64,000 nucleotides of DNA from Isoetes taiwanensis (Eukaryota; Streptophyta; Lycopodiopsida; Isoetales; Isoetaceae): assembly GCA_021234155.1 (NCBI GenBank), contig JAJEKV010000060.1, positions 2,898,451-2,962,450 on the forward strand, read 5' to 3'. Below, in pieces: positions 30,488 to 42,115 of the stretch. Under the pieces are notes generated by a model. That model searched no databases. It saw only the letters and a program-made list of their open reading frames with translations, and was not told the origin of the DNA. The position numbers and the translations under genes were made by a program. Position 1 is the first letter of the stretch, and each line of letters starts with the position of its first letter.

Positions 30488-32960
30488 CCATATGGTACTG
30501 GAACTGCACAGGGTACCCATGGGATGATGGGGAAAGGCTCGAGGAAGCCAATAACTGCAACATAATATGCCTAGTAGAAACATGGGAGCACAACGTCAAG
30601 AGACTGCCAGAAGAGAAAGGGTATTGGCTGTTCACGTGTTGGAAAGACAAGGATTTTAAGATAGGAAGAGGGAGTGCAGGATTAGCATGCTATGTAAGAG
30701 AAAATATAGCCAATAATGTATGTATTTTACATTCAAATATCAATAAAAGATACATGATGCTAGGCATTCAATTGCAAAATAAAAAAGGGTTAACCCTGAT
30801 TATAACATACTACCCGCCGAATAGTGACAAATTGGAATTAATAGATCTAGGGAAAAATATGATAAAATGGAAAGACCAGGGACCTATGATACTGGTGGGA
30901 GACCTGAATGCCAGAACGGGTCAGGAACAGGCACAGATCATGAGCATGAACGAGGCAAATGGGCAATGGGAACATACTACGAGAACACAGGACACAGGAA
31001 TGGAAAAGAAGTACGAAAGACAAGGCAGAAATTAATGCCAAAGGGAAACTAGTAATAGAGGTATGCACAAAGACAGGAGTAGTTATAGCCAACGGGGCAC
31101 AGAAGTGACAAAGATCAGGGGAATTTACGAGCCAGAATGCACACGGGAAAAGGATAGTCGACTATATATTACTAAACGACCAATGTCCTGAGCTTCAACA
31201 TAGCGGAATGGCCAACTGGAAAAAGGGAGAGCTACAGACCCATACAACTGACACTCAAGCAGGAAGTACAGGCACAGACGGAAAGACAACGAAATAAGAA
31301 GAGCAGAGAATTGAAAATACACTTCCAAAGTAGACACGCGGAAACATTCATACAGAGTGTTAAAACAGAGATGGAGAAATGGGCATGGGAGGACCATAGG
31401 GCAGATGAGAATGGGGACATGCTCAACGATCTATTGGTGAAAACGACAACAGGCTTCTTCGGAAACGGACAAGACTCGGGAAGAATCAGGCGTTCAAGGC
31501 TTCAGTGTGGTATGACGAGGAATGTAGGGAGCAGAAAAGGAGAGTTAGGGACCAGAAAGGTACAGAAACATATCACAGAGAAAGGGCGGCATACCTGAGA
31601 TTGCTAAAAACAAAAAGAAATAGAAATTTGCTGCAACACCAATGGGGGCTGGCCGAGATGTTAAGAAAGCAACCCAGGGAGGTTTGAGAAGCTATACAAG
31701 ACAGGGGCAGCACCAATACCAATACCTATCTCAACTTCACATGGGACAAATAAACCGTGTTTTAGCGTGCAGGAGGTGATGATTGCCCTGCATAGAATGT
31801 CCAATAACAAAGCACCAGACCTCTACGGACTGACAGCTGAACTATTAAAATGTGTAGACACAGTAATTGGGAAACAGGTAACTGGAATATTTAATGGCGT
31901 AATCAACACAGGGTTGCCGGACAGATGGACATACAACAGAGTGATACCCTTACATAAGGGAGGGAGCAAGGAAGAGCCTGGGAATCATAGGACGATAATG
32001 GTGAGCTCTATCTTCGCAAAGTGGTTTGGGAAAGTGCTGGACAATAAGCTAAAACATTGGGCAGAAACTAAGAAACTGAGAGCACAAGGGCAGGCAGGCT
32101 TTAGACCAGAACACTCAACTATAGACCATTTGGTAACACTTCGGATCTTAATAGAGCAGTGCAAAGCGTAGGGAAAGAGGATAATATGCTGCTTTGTAGA
32201 TTTTAGGAAGCATTTGATACAGTTCCCCGCGATAAGCTGCTGCAAAGACTAGCAGATATGAGAGCCCCAGAAGGCATGGTAGGGTTGATAGCGCGACTGT
32301 ATCAGAGGGTACATGCAAAAATGGAACAGGATGGACATGCGATAGACTGTGACACAGGAGTTAAATAGGGATGCCCTCTATCCCCGACACTATTCGGTAT
32401 ATACATAGATGCACTGCAGGGGTTCATTACAGAACACCAAGGGGATGCAGATGTCCCCACACTGGGGGACACTAAGGTGCCTATCATGCTATATGCAGAT
32501 GATTTAAGCATGATGGCTACAAAGAGCAGGGGGATGCGCAGGTTACTAGGGCTGTTGGAAGTATTTTGTGAGAAGACAGGGCTAACAGTAAATCTCGCAA
32601 AAACTAAGATAGTCACGTTCGGCACCAGAAATAGACACATACCATTCAAATACATGGGGACAGAATTGGAAGAATCGGCGGAGTACAGGTACTTAGGGTG
32701 TGATGCACACGGGCGTCAGCCAGATTTCAAGCAGCCATTGGGAGTTATTTTAGTATGAATAGTTGACTGAGAGATCAAGTGTTACCTAATTAGTACAATA
32801 GTTGCGTCAACACAGCTATATGGATCAGAAGCATGGGGACCTAGCCTATCAGACAAGAAATGGGATAAGCAAGAAGGGATCTTTAGGCAATGGCATAGAC
32901 AAGAATTCAGAGTACGGGAGAACACACCTCTAGCATGTATGTATGGACACTATATGACTA
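30484..32960 (+). pseudogene. LINE ORF2: AP-type endonuclease and reverse transcriptase, frameshifted
   Basis: The ORF2 frame starts where ORF1 ends and reads WYWNCTGYPWDDG, IICLVETWE and, at ~30895, LVGDLNARTGQ: N-terminal and central motifs of the apurinic-type endonuclease. After a stop at 31033 the frame changes and GKRIVDYILLND (31148) closes that domain. The RT follows: NNKAPDLYGLTAELLKC (31803), GQAGFRPEHSTIDHLVTL (32089), FDTVPRDKLLQRLAD (32214), GCPLSPTLFGIYIDALQ (32369), PIMLYADDLSMMATKS with the catalytic YADD (32479) and GLTVNLAKTKIVTFG (32579). The thumb/C-terminus is traceable to about 32960 (STQLYGSEAWGPSL). No zinc finger or A-tail is found. At least four frameshifts or stops. 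LINEs normally lose the 5' end, so the missing 3' end indicates later deletion. Confidence 0.85.
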
Positions 32961-35900
32961 AATCTTAGGCTTGTTAACAAGTCTGTCTACAGGCACAAAC
33001 CAAAAACGACCTCACAGGTTAGATGGGTTATGTATATTCAACGTTTGGAGCACATCATTCATTGCATAAGGTACATTTTCTTTTCTCTTTTGTAATATAA
33101 CATTAGATCTAAATAGAACCCTATTGATACATTGCTTATTTCGTAGGTATAACTTGAATGGTTCTGTTTGAACATTAAAGATTAAATTGGTAAAATTCTC
33201 TTTGTTTATGAGTTGCAAATGTTAATACCTCCTCAGACCAAATAAGAGAAATTGGTGCCGCCGTGTTGTACCATTGATAATTGGCATATCTATTTTAAGT
33301 TGATAATTTTTTAATCGTTTGTCTGCTTTTACTGTGACTTGGTTTTGGCAGTTGGTGCAAATGAAATTAGCAATAAAGAATTGAGGCCAGGTTCCTATTG
33401 TTTGTTGTGAACCAACATTTATTGATTACTTAACAGATGCAAATGGCTGGGTAGCTTTGGGGTGCACATGCATCTTTGCAGTTGTTAACTTATCTTGCCC
33501 CAAATGCAATTGAAATCAAAAATAACATTGAGATTAAAACTAGGCGTAAAAAGGGGATCAAAAATGCACTTTATGAGCACAACACTTTCAAAATGTATTA
33601 TTTCTTCCGTCCAAAAATCTTTTGGTGGAATAGCTTAGCCCTATCAGGGTTACACATCTTGATTATTTGAACAAAAAATGTTGATGGTTCTCCACTTGAA
33701 AGGTACAATGTGGAGAAGCATAACCCAATATTGTTTGTGCATGTTGAGAAATATGATCTTTTGTTATTATGTAATTAAAAGATAGGATAGTAATTTTGGA
33801 TGAAGCATCACACATATTTTGTAGAAAGGATAGCAATAATGAGTTATATTATTTGTTGTTTATACCAAGTCCAATCAAGATGCTTTTGATGCTCTACTTT
33901 GGGATTTCCTTGAGATTTTAAAATATGGTATATGATTTAATGTCTTTCCTCTCTATCCATGTTCTAGTTGAAATAAAGTCTTGAGATAGTGTTTTAAATT
34001 GTTGATTTATTTGAGAGCTGGTTAGCATAGAAGAAAGGTTGGTTAGCATAATGTATTTTGTAATATTTTGATGCTGTCGATATGGAAGGGAAACATTTCG
34101 TATGAAAGCATCACAACAAAAGGAAGAAGTAAATTAGGTTCTAACTCTTCTATTAGGTTATTTCCTTTAGCCTACATTTCCAAGCTGGATTGCACATCTG
34201 CAGTGAGCTTCACGCATCAAATGTCTTGTTGCACGGAACTTATGGATCTTAAAACAAGAGAGCCAAGGGAACTCTCGCTCCAATGGTAGTGATTGATTCC
34301 TATTTGCCATATTTGACTGCTTGGTAAAAATCTAGATATTAGTTCTGGATGTTTTGCTAACTAGATGCTATCAATTGAGGATTCCAATAGTGGCAAACAA
34401 TTGCAGTATTCAGCAAGCCTATTCCATTTCTACTGACCTAGCTTATAGTTGCACAGTTCATTATGTACGATATTGGCGACTGAAATCCCCACTGGCTGGT
34501 TCAAAACATGTGGTAATCCCCACTTCGTCGTACGAGGGGGAACCATACATTTTTAAAACGCCAACGCGAGGCGGATTCTTCCTATCAAGGACCCAATAAG
34601 GGATGCCCAATGTAAGATTAATATATTAATACATATTCTCTTAGCATGTCACTAAAATCAAATTACTACAATTAAAATTCCAACCCAAATCCATCTACCT
34701 AGCCTTCTACCCAATTCTGCAGTTCTACTAGTTCATATAATTTGTTTCCTCGGTTTTGTCAAGCGATTTCCTCGGTTTTGTCAAGCGAATTATTAAACCC
34801 TAGAAAGGGGCCAAGCCGGATCGAGAAAAAAGAAGTGTTGAGGCTATAATCTACTGGAAGCTAAGGGTGCTTTTCCATGGACGGACGGACCTAGATGAGG
34901 TCAGGCCCAGGTCCAAAAGTAATCGTCGGGATTACTTTCCAAATGAGGTTCTTAACCTTAGTTACTCAGGTTCTTAGCTCATGGGAACATCGGAATAGCA
35001 GATCAGACTTTCAGGAAACCTGGAGGTTTTTGCCCATGGGAAAGCACCCTAAGGCCAATTCGATTGAGCTAAGCTCGGTTCTGCGAATCGGTCCAAATCT
35101 GTTTTGCTCTGGCATGCCTTTGTTTGGTTACCCAAAAGTTCTCTTTTTATGGGGCATGTTGCAGCGAAATCCAGAATCTGGTCCTTTCTTACACGCCGGC
35201 ATCACAATCAGGTGTTTTACATATATTAAATCGAGTTTCTGCTCCAAATATTTGGATCCCTTGTGCATGACAGAACACATGGTTTTTCAAGCACTTTTAA
35301 TTTGTCTAGTTTATGCGCTTTTCAGATAAGCAACATGGAAAATGGGTCGCATTCTTTGTGCGAAAATGAGCCACAAGCTGCCACGTGGCATATTCCTACA
35401 ATTCGGAATGGAAAGTGGGACCTATTCCGAGCATATAAAAATTTACAGGTTATAACTGGTTGCCAAAAATAAGCACAAGTTTCATTTAAACAGAAGTAGA
35501 TTTTACACACAGGAATAGATTTACACATAAGTAAATTAACTCAGGAAGCAAGTCCCACACTGTAAAAATCATAAAGAAATGGCTAAGCTTCTTAGCCTTT
35601 GTATTCATCAATGCAGCTTATGAAAATCTCCTACAAAAACTGGATACAAAGATAAAAAGACTAGATGAACCATGTCGGCTATGCGAAAAAGACATGTTTT
35701 TGACCGTGAAAAGCAAAGATATGAAGATTCAAAACTTTTACAATGCATCACAACCAAGCTTAGCAAATAGGACCAACTTCGAGCAAATAGCTACAGGAAC
35801 AGAACACGTCAAGCTTAGCCGTTGTTGCAGCTTCAAAGCCGAAAACTAGGAGCTAATCTTTGGCAAATCTTTGGAAAATGTCTCTTCAACGGCATCAAAA

Positions 35901-36330
35901 TCTGCCCCTGCCGCAAAAATCCATTCAGCCGCTCCAAAATGATAGAAACAGACTGAGGTTAAATGGCATCTTTAAGTCCAGCCATATTCAATTCTACATA
36001 GAGTTGTGCTGCTTGCTTAGCCTACTCCATAGGCTTTCATTTATCAAGGATGAAGTTTTTTAAACACTTAATGGTATTAGTTTTTATTGCTCCCCCAGCC
36101 ATTGAATAGTTACATAACGTCAATGCAATGCATCATATTCATTCCGAGAATGACAACTTTGTTGACATTCTCATGTGGAAGTCATGCTGAAGCTCGCCTG
36201 TTAAGTAAACTGTTTTTACGTATCATTGAAACCCACAGAATTAGGCAAGAGAAGCGGGGTCTTTTTTTATTGGTGGTGTACAATTCAGCAGTGCACGACA
36301 TAGGGTGATTAACGGGTGCTGATGTACTTT
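32961..36330. other. 3.4-kb intergenic stretch, no gene recognised
   Basis: Several 65-145-codon frames occur (e.g. 34068-34289, 34354-34599, 34895-35329) but none shows a motif, and codon make-up is irregular. 34745-34790 has a short direct repeat (tttcctcggttttgtcaagcg twice). Decayed exons may be present but I cannot name them. Confidence 0.4.
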
Positions 36331-36447
36331 CATCATGACGTCCTCTCACCCGTCACTCTTTTTTTCCATCCCCGCCATTTTTTCCCAACCTCCGGAATGC
36401 TTGATCAGTGATCCCTGGTATGTAGCTATTCGGGTGGTGCTTGGAAT

Positions 36448-38880
36448 TTGGAATTGGCGGGCAAATTTTCCAAAGCTTCATTTGTTTGGGAGAATGAAGC
36501 TGCTGCTTTTCTTTGCAGATGTTTTGTAATGCAGGCAAATTGGGAAGACGCATTCCTTTTGGCCATTTCTAAGAATGGAACAAGATTCGATCCTAAGAAT
36601 TTACTGTCCAGTTTACATAACCTTGAAGAGCAATCCTAGCAATTTAAGCAGCTATGTGGTCGGCTGGCTTCCAAAATTGCTGGGTGTACTCCATATACTC
36701 AGCCTATTGCACATTCTCCCGATGTTCCAGAACAATCTTTTGCTATGAATACATTCCTGGTAATCAGTAGTTCATCAAAGCATGGGTCTTTGAATTTGGT
36801 TCTGTAATTTATTTGTTCTTGATTGGCAGAAGTTGTGGAAGATACAAAATTTTCTATCTATGATGCTACAGGTGTTGAATCTGCACCAGCACATGCAAGA
36901 CCAAGTTGAAGCAGGTTAATGGGCAAATCATTTTCAAGGAATATATTTTGATGTAGTGCTTAAGTTATTTCTTTTTGTGGTGTTTAAGTTATTTCCATTC
37001 TAGTGCTTAATTTTCAAAAGTTTTATTATTTGCTGAATCTGAAAGACAGAAAGAAGATAATTTGTTACTCCATGAGGAGGATACAAACTTTTCAACATAT
37101 GATGGTACAGTTTCTGATTCTGTAGAGGACATCCAAGACCAGCACATGCCGAACAAAATTGAAGCAGGTTATTGTTTTCACGTCCATTTTGATGTAGTAC
37201 TTAAGTGACTTCCTTTGTGGTGCTTAAGTTATTTCCATTGTAGTACTTAATTTTCAGAAGTGTTATTATTTGCAGAATCTGAAGCACAGAAGAATTTGTT
37301 AATCTATAGGGAAGTCTGTGCACAAAAAAGAAGGCAGCAGAGAGCAAGAAAGGGAGCAAGGGAAGCTGAATTGGTAGAATATGACAAAGATCTGGAAGTC
37401 ATTTTTTTGAGCAAGAAAAGAAAACAACAAATGTCGAAGTTGATTGCAGAATATGCTAATCAGGTATGTCAAAAACTTTCAAAAAAGGAGAGTAAAGAAG
37501 TTCTTTAAAGTGCTGCTAAGTTGCTGCCAGAATTTGAAATGTTGAAATTGAAAGAATTAGGGACAATGACTAAGATAGTCAACAATTTGAGGAATTCTCT
37601 TGCAAAGCATAAGTATACCAGATCGACGGATGTGCTTATAGCAAGGACCTCAGCCATGGTATATGTTGTTGTCCCTGGCACTGGTTGCTTGGGAACTTCC
37701 AAATGCCTCAACTTGAATAGAAGATATGTGACTACAGCAGTTCAGAAGAGAAAAACAGCAGAAATTGGTGATGGCCCATGGTCAATGTTCGAAAAGAAAA
37801 CCAAATCTGATTTTGGACTTTTCAGACACGAGTTTCACCATGCAAAAAACATGTTATTAAGATTAGGCTTGGCAAAGGAAACAAGATAATGCATGCGCTT
37901 CACTTTCTGGAGGAAACTGAGGTTGTTTTTTTGTTTGAAATTTATCGTTTCATTTGTTCACAATCCTAACAACTTGTTGCTTTTAATGCAGTGCATTTTT
38001 TATGCAAGATTTCGAAGAGAATATCCAAAATTTGAAGTATCTTTCTCAGCATTCCGTACACTAGAACCTCCATTCGTTCGAAAAGTAAAAGATAGAGAAA
38101 CTTCTTGTTGTGTGTACCACATGAGACTTGACTATGTTAGACAAGCACTAAACAAAATTAGGTTGGACAGAAATATTCATGATGTTGACTGTAATTGTAC
38201 TTGTTTTGTCTGTGGTGCTGGACCGAACTGTGAAGCAAATGTAATGACCTACAAATCATCAAGTGATTTGTGGAGGTCAATTGTATGTTCTAAAGATGTT
38301 GCAGATGAGTGGTATGCTCATGATTCCATGTTGCTGAAATGCACTGCTTGTGGCCCGTCTAAGTTACCTATGTGTCCTAAAGAACTAAGCAAGACTAAAG
38401 GGCATTTGGTAGAATGGAAAACCTTTGATAGGGTGGGCGAGGCACATTTATTTTTTTCTTTTGTGGTTATATTAAACGAAGCGTTGCTATATTTTTAGGT
38501 TTTTTAATCAGCAAAAGAAGATGATGGCAATGCTGGGACAAAATTGGTTCCAAAGCCAATTATGAAGCTTGTATACAAGACCAATTCAATAGCAGATGTG
38601 CTGTTTTATGCCAAAAAGATTGTGACTGAATTCATTCCCCATAACAATCAGGCAAGGTGGCAAGAAAAGCAATTCAAAGAATGTCTAGGCACTTTCCCAG
38701 AGAACACTGTGGTATCAGTCATAGATTTTGCTGAAAACTATACCTTCAAGATACAGCAGGAAATCCAAAGCTTACATTGAAGAAATGATTAATGCACAAT
38801 ACTTGTGCACATCACATACAGTTGCAGAAGGATATTGTTACGTCCTTATCGGCTTCCTATCAAGCTTTAATGCTTTGAAT
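36448..38880 (+). pseudogene. Transposase-like gene of the 'DFAENY...EIQS' kind, decayed
   Basis: Exons on the plus strand encode: a helical N-part (NWEDAFLLAISKNGTRFDPK, 36537); two related short acidic exons (36840-36905 and 37037-37167, both with DT.FS.YD); a lysine-rich coiled coil (37276-37508); a domain to 37889 with YVVVPGTGCLGTSKC; and, after an intron, FRREYPKFEVSFSAFRTLEP (38025), a cysteine/histidine cluster (CNCTCFVCGAGPNC, 38190; LKCTACG and MCPKEL, 38335-38385) and VVSVIDFAENYTFKIQQEIQ (38710). The last part continues past a TGA (for the usual Trp) as RND*CTILVHIT. I recall this layout, with Cys-rich centre and DFAENY..EIQS..W, from transposon-derived plant and animal proteins. 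Nonsense codons at about 36640, 37506, 38778 and 38791 show it is dead. Confidence 0.55.
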
Positions 38881-39392
38881 GTCAGATTGCATTTATGACA
38901 TCAATAGAACATTGAAACTAATTACTGATTTTTTAGGAATGTGTTGTTGTCCAGATCTCCCGATTTGCTCTTCATTTTTTATGAATTTGTTGTTGTCCAG
39001 ATCTCACAAGAGGAGCGTTCACTTAAACGTGCATGAACATTTACTTAAACAGATTGTCTTTTAAGGACAGAGTCTCTTTCTTGAAAACCTGATTCAAAGT
39101 TTAACTTTCCATAAGCTGAAAATATAAGCCAACGAAAATTACGAGACAAAGAGCAGATATGAAACTATATTATGTTATATTATATCATATCTTCTCAAAG
39201 AAGGTTACATCAAAATCTGTATACAGGCCAGCTTACAACCCTGCTTACAAAAAGCCCGACCGAAACAAAAAATAAACCCATCAAAAAGTTCATATCAAAG
39301 TTTGTGCATCAGATGTCATGGAGGTTTCGGATTTCATATACAGAACCGAGAAATCAAAAACATAAAGAAACTATAAGGCCGAGAAGGCACTA
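38881..39392. other. Short AT-rich gap
   Basis: A ~35-bp imperfect duplication (ttgttgtccagatctc at 38943 and 38988). No gene recognised. Confidence 0.45.
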
Positions 39393-39656
39393 CTAGCGTC
39401 CAGGATAAGGCATCCTCAGCTGTACAAAGAGATCATTGCCTTCTGCTAAAATTTTCATCTCCAAGAGGCGCTCCTCAGCGACTTCAACTCGATCTACCCA
39501 CTGCTGGACCTTATCAGAGATAAAAGTTCCTTGCCCTCGGATGCGCTCCACCTCTGAGCAAGAAAAATGAGCCGCAATGGTCATTTTTGTGCCGGATTGA
39601 CTGGAACCAACTGATTCATCTAGGGGTTTCCTGTTGGTGGTCTTGGTCCTGGCCAT
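39393..39656 (-). CDS. Small protein with histone-H3-like N-terminus (87 aa)
   Basis: ATG at 39656-39654 starts a clean 87-codon frame MARTKTTNRKPLDESVGSSQ. The first five residues and the pattern ARTKxTxRK copy the histone H3 tail, but the rest is not a histone fold. It continues with TIAAHFSCSEVERIRG and an amphipathic helical C-part (DKVQQWVDRVEVAEERLLEM). The frame is also open upstream of the ATG; the H3-like start and the TATA box 60-70 bp upstream decide my choice of start. Function unknown. By inference it could be an H3-tail mimic read by PHD/Tudor-type proteins or a methylation substrate. It lies between the decayed transposase-like gene and the GGAATATTCC array, on the same strand as the Ulp1 gene. 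It could still be a chance frame. Confidence 0.45.
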   Translation of the reverse strand: MARTKTTNRKPLDESVGSSQSGTKMTIAAHFSCSEVERIRGQGTFISDKVQQWVDRVEVAEERLLEMKILAEGNDLFVQLRMPYPGR

Positions 39657-39717
39657 GATCGATTCTAAGTTGATTGGATAGAGCTCGGATGATGTAGGAA
39701 TTGAAAGAGAGGAAACC

Positions 39718-39728
39718 CAAATATATAG
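39718..39728 (-). promoter_or_regulatory. TATA box upstream of the H3-like small gene
   Basis: Minus strand reads gcagctatatatttgggtttcc, about 65 bp upstream of the ATG, followed by a pyrimidine-rich stretch (cctctctttcaattcc). Spacing is right for a plant core promoter. Confidence 0.4.
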
Positions 39729-39789
39729 CTGCATGCATAAAGCTTGCCATAATCTTAAAAGACGAGCCCAATCATAAATTCTGGATTCT

Positions 39790-41510
39790 AACAGAATGTA
39801 CCCATAGATCCCATTTTTCCTTTTTTTTTAAGGGACCATTGAACTTTTAGGGGACCATTGAACGTTTAAGGGACCATTGAATTAAATGAGAAAATATTCC
39901 ACTAAGGAATATTCCATTCAAGGTAATAAGGAATATTCCTTTCAAGCTAACCAGAAATATTCCTTGTAAGTGGACACTAAGGAATATTCCTTTTAATGTG
40001 GTAAGGAATATTCCTTTCAAAGTAATAAGAAATATTCCTTAGTTCTAGAAAGGAATATTCCTTTCGAGGCAATAAGGAATATTCCTTTCAAGGCATTAAG
40101 GAATATTCCTTTCACGGTAATAAGAAAGATTCCTTTCAAGGTAATAAGGAATATTCCTTTCAATGTAATAAGGAATATTCCTTAGTGCTATAAAGGAATA
40201 TTCCTTTCAATGTAATATGGAATATTGTCACTTGGGGTGCACTTACACAAACTAAGGAATATTCCTTTGAAGGTAATAAGGAATATTCCTTTTTAGCACT
40301 AAGGAATATTCCTTTTCAAGGCATTAAGGAATGTTCGTTTCAAGGCATTAAGGAATATTCGTTTCAAGCCATTAAGGAATATTCCTTTCAAGGCATTAAG
40401 GAATATCCGTTTCAAGGTAATAAGGAATATTCCTTTCAATGTAATAAGGAATATTGCTCAGTGCTAGAAAGGAATATTCCTTTCAATGTAATAAGGAATA
40501 TTCCTTGTCACTTGGGGTGCACTTAAACAAACTAAGGAATATTCGTTTGAAGGTAATAAGGAATATTCTTTTTAGCGCTAAGGAATATTTCTTTCAAGGT
40601 AATAAGGAATATTCCTTTCCAAGGCAATATAATATTCCTTTCAAGGCATTAAGGAATATTCCTTTCAAGGCAATAAGGAATATTCCTTTCAAGGTAATAA
40701 GGAATATTCCTTTCAATATAATAAGGAATATTCCTTGTCACTAGGGGTGCACTTAAACAAACTAAGAAATATTCCTTTGTAGGTAGTAAGAAATATTCCT
40801 TGTAGCTAGGAACTATGGAATATTCTTTCTAGGCAATGAGGAATATTCCTTTCAATGTAATAAGGAATATTCCTTGTAGCTAGGAACTAAGGAATATTCT
40901 TTTCTAGGCAATAAGGAATATTCCTTTCAAGGTAAGAAATATTCCTTTCAATGTACTAAGGAATATTCCTTGTCACTTGGGGTGCACTTAAACGAACTAA
41001 GGAATATTCCTTTGAAAGTCATAAGGAATATTCCTTTTTAGCGCTAAGGAATATTCCTTTTTAGCACTAGGGAATATTCCTTCCTTTCAAGGCAATAAGG
41101 AATATTCCTTTCAAGGCTCTAATGAATATTCCTTCTTAGCACTAAGGAATATTCCTTTCAAGGCAATAAAGAATATTCCTTTCAAGGCATTAAGACATAT
41201 TTCTTTTAAGGCATTAAGGAATATTCCTTTCATGGCAATAAGGAATATTCCTTTCAAGGTAATAAGGAATATTCCTTTCAATGTAATAGGAATGTTCCTT
41301 TCAATGTTACAAGGGAATATACAAAATATATAAGGAATATTCCTTTCAAGTCAATAAGGAATGTAAGGAATATTCCTTTCAAGGCAATAAGGAATATAAG
41401 GAATATTCGTTTCAAGGCAATAAGGAATATTCCTTACACTTCACTCATTATAAAGAATATTCCTTTCAAGGCAATAAGGAATATTCCTTACGCTTCAATT
41501 TGTTTAGACT
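39790..41510. repeat. Palindromic GGAATATTCC satellite, about 24-bp units in a higher-order array
   Basis: About 65-75 degenerate units of consensus aaggaatattcctttcaagg plus 'caat' or 'taat', each centred on the palindrome ggaatattcc. Longer blocks with the phrase gtcacttggggtgcactta, then aacaaact, recur at about 40227, 40507, 40737 and 40972, giving a higher-order period of about 230-280 bp. A second variant uses tttttagcgctaaggaat. The leading edge (39825-39870) has a separate mini-repeat ggaccattgaacttttaag. Any translated product (repeats of RNIPFKA) is an artefact. The array sits exactly between the transposase-like/H3-like genes and the Ulp1 gene. Each unit could form a small hairpin in single strands. 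Confidence 0.95.
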
Positions 41511-42115
41511 TATATTAAGTACACAAATGCAATTTGTACTTCTATTTGTATAAGGTTTCAAAGGTCACATAATATCACATAATATCACACATAATATCCA
41601 TGAAATGTTGGTGTTTTAGAATGGGAGCTTGTTTGTTGGCTCTCTCCAGCACCACACTCTACAATACAAGGATGCATGAATTTAGCAAGCACTTAATTGC
41701 GAAAACTCAACATGTTTTATAACTTAGCTTTCACCAGTTTTAAATCCATAAAGCAATTTCAAGTTGGAGGTATTATTGTATTTCTATTAGTATCAACTCA
41801 ACATCCATGAACACACTTGCACCTTTGAAGCAAATCACTAATATAACTTGAAACAATCTAGTAATTGTTTTGATTGACCAAAAAGGGTACAAGGCTTTTT
41901 TAAATCAGAAATCAGAAGTTTCAGATGCCATGTTACATGCAAGATCAGCATTTGATGCCATGTTACATTCAAGATGCCATCTTACTACAATCGATTTATG
42001 GGACAATACAAGAATATCATTTGAAGAAGCTTCATCTACCCAAGGACTGCTGGCTGATACGTTCTCTCGGATTGGCATCACAATGCATGAGCAAAGCATC
42101 TATTAGAAATTGTCG
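41511..42115. other. Sequence between the satellite and the Ulp1 gene end
   Basis: AT-rich, probably the 3' UTR and downstream region of the minus-strand Ulp1 gene. A short duplication gatgccatgttacat(g/t)caag occurs at 41925 and 41955. No gene recognised. Confidence 0.45.

Noticed and set aside
29437-30650. Long minus-strand frames (182 and 201 codons) opposite LINE ORF1
   Set aside because: Antisense shadows of the purine-rich ORF1; the sense strand has the coiled coil and AT-hook-like motif and leads into ORF2.
40454-40744. 96-residue frame with repeated RNIPFKA
   Set aside because: Translation of the GGAATATTCC satellite; periodicity comes from the DNA repeat.
39790-41510. CRISPR-like array
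   Set aside because: Units vary in length and sequence, there are no distinct unique spacers, and the context is a plant nuclear genome.
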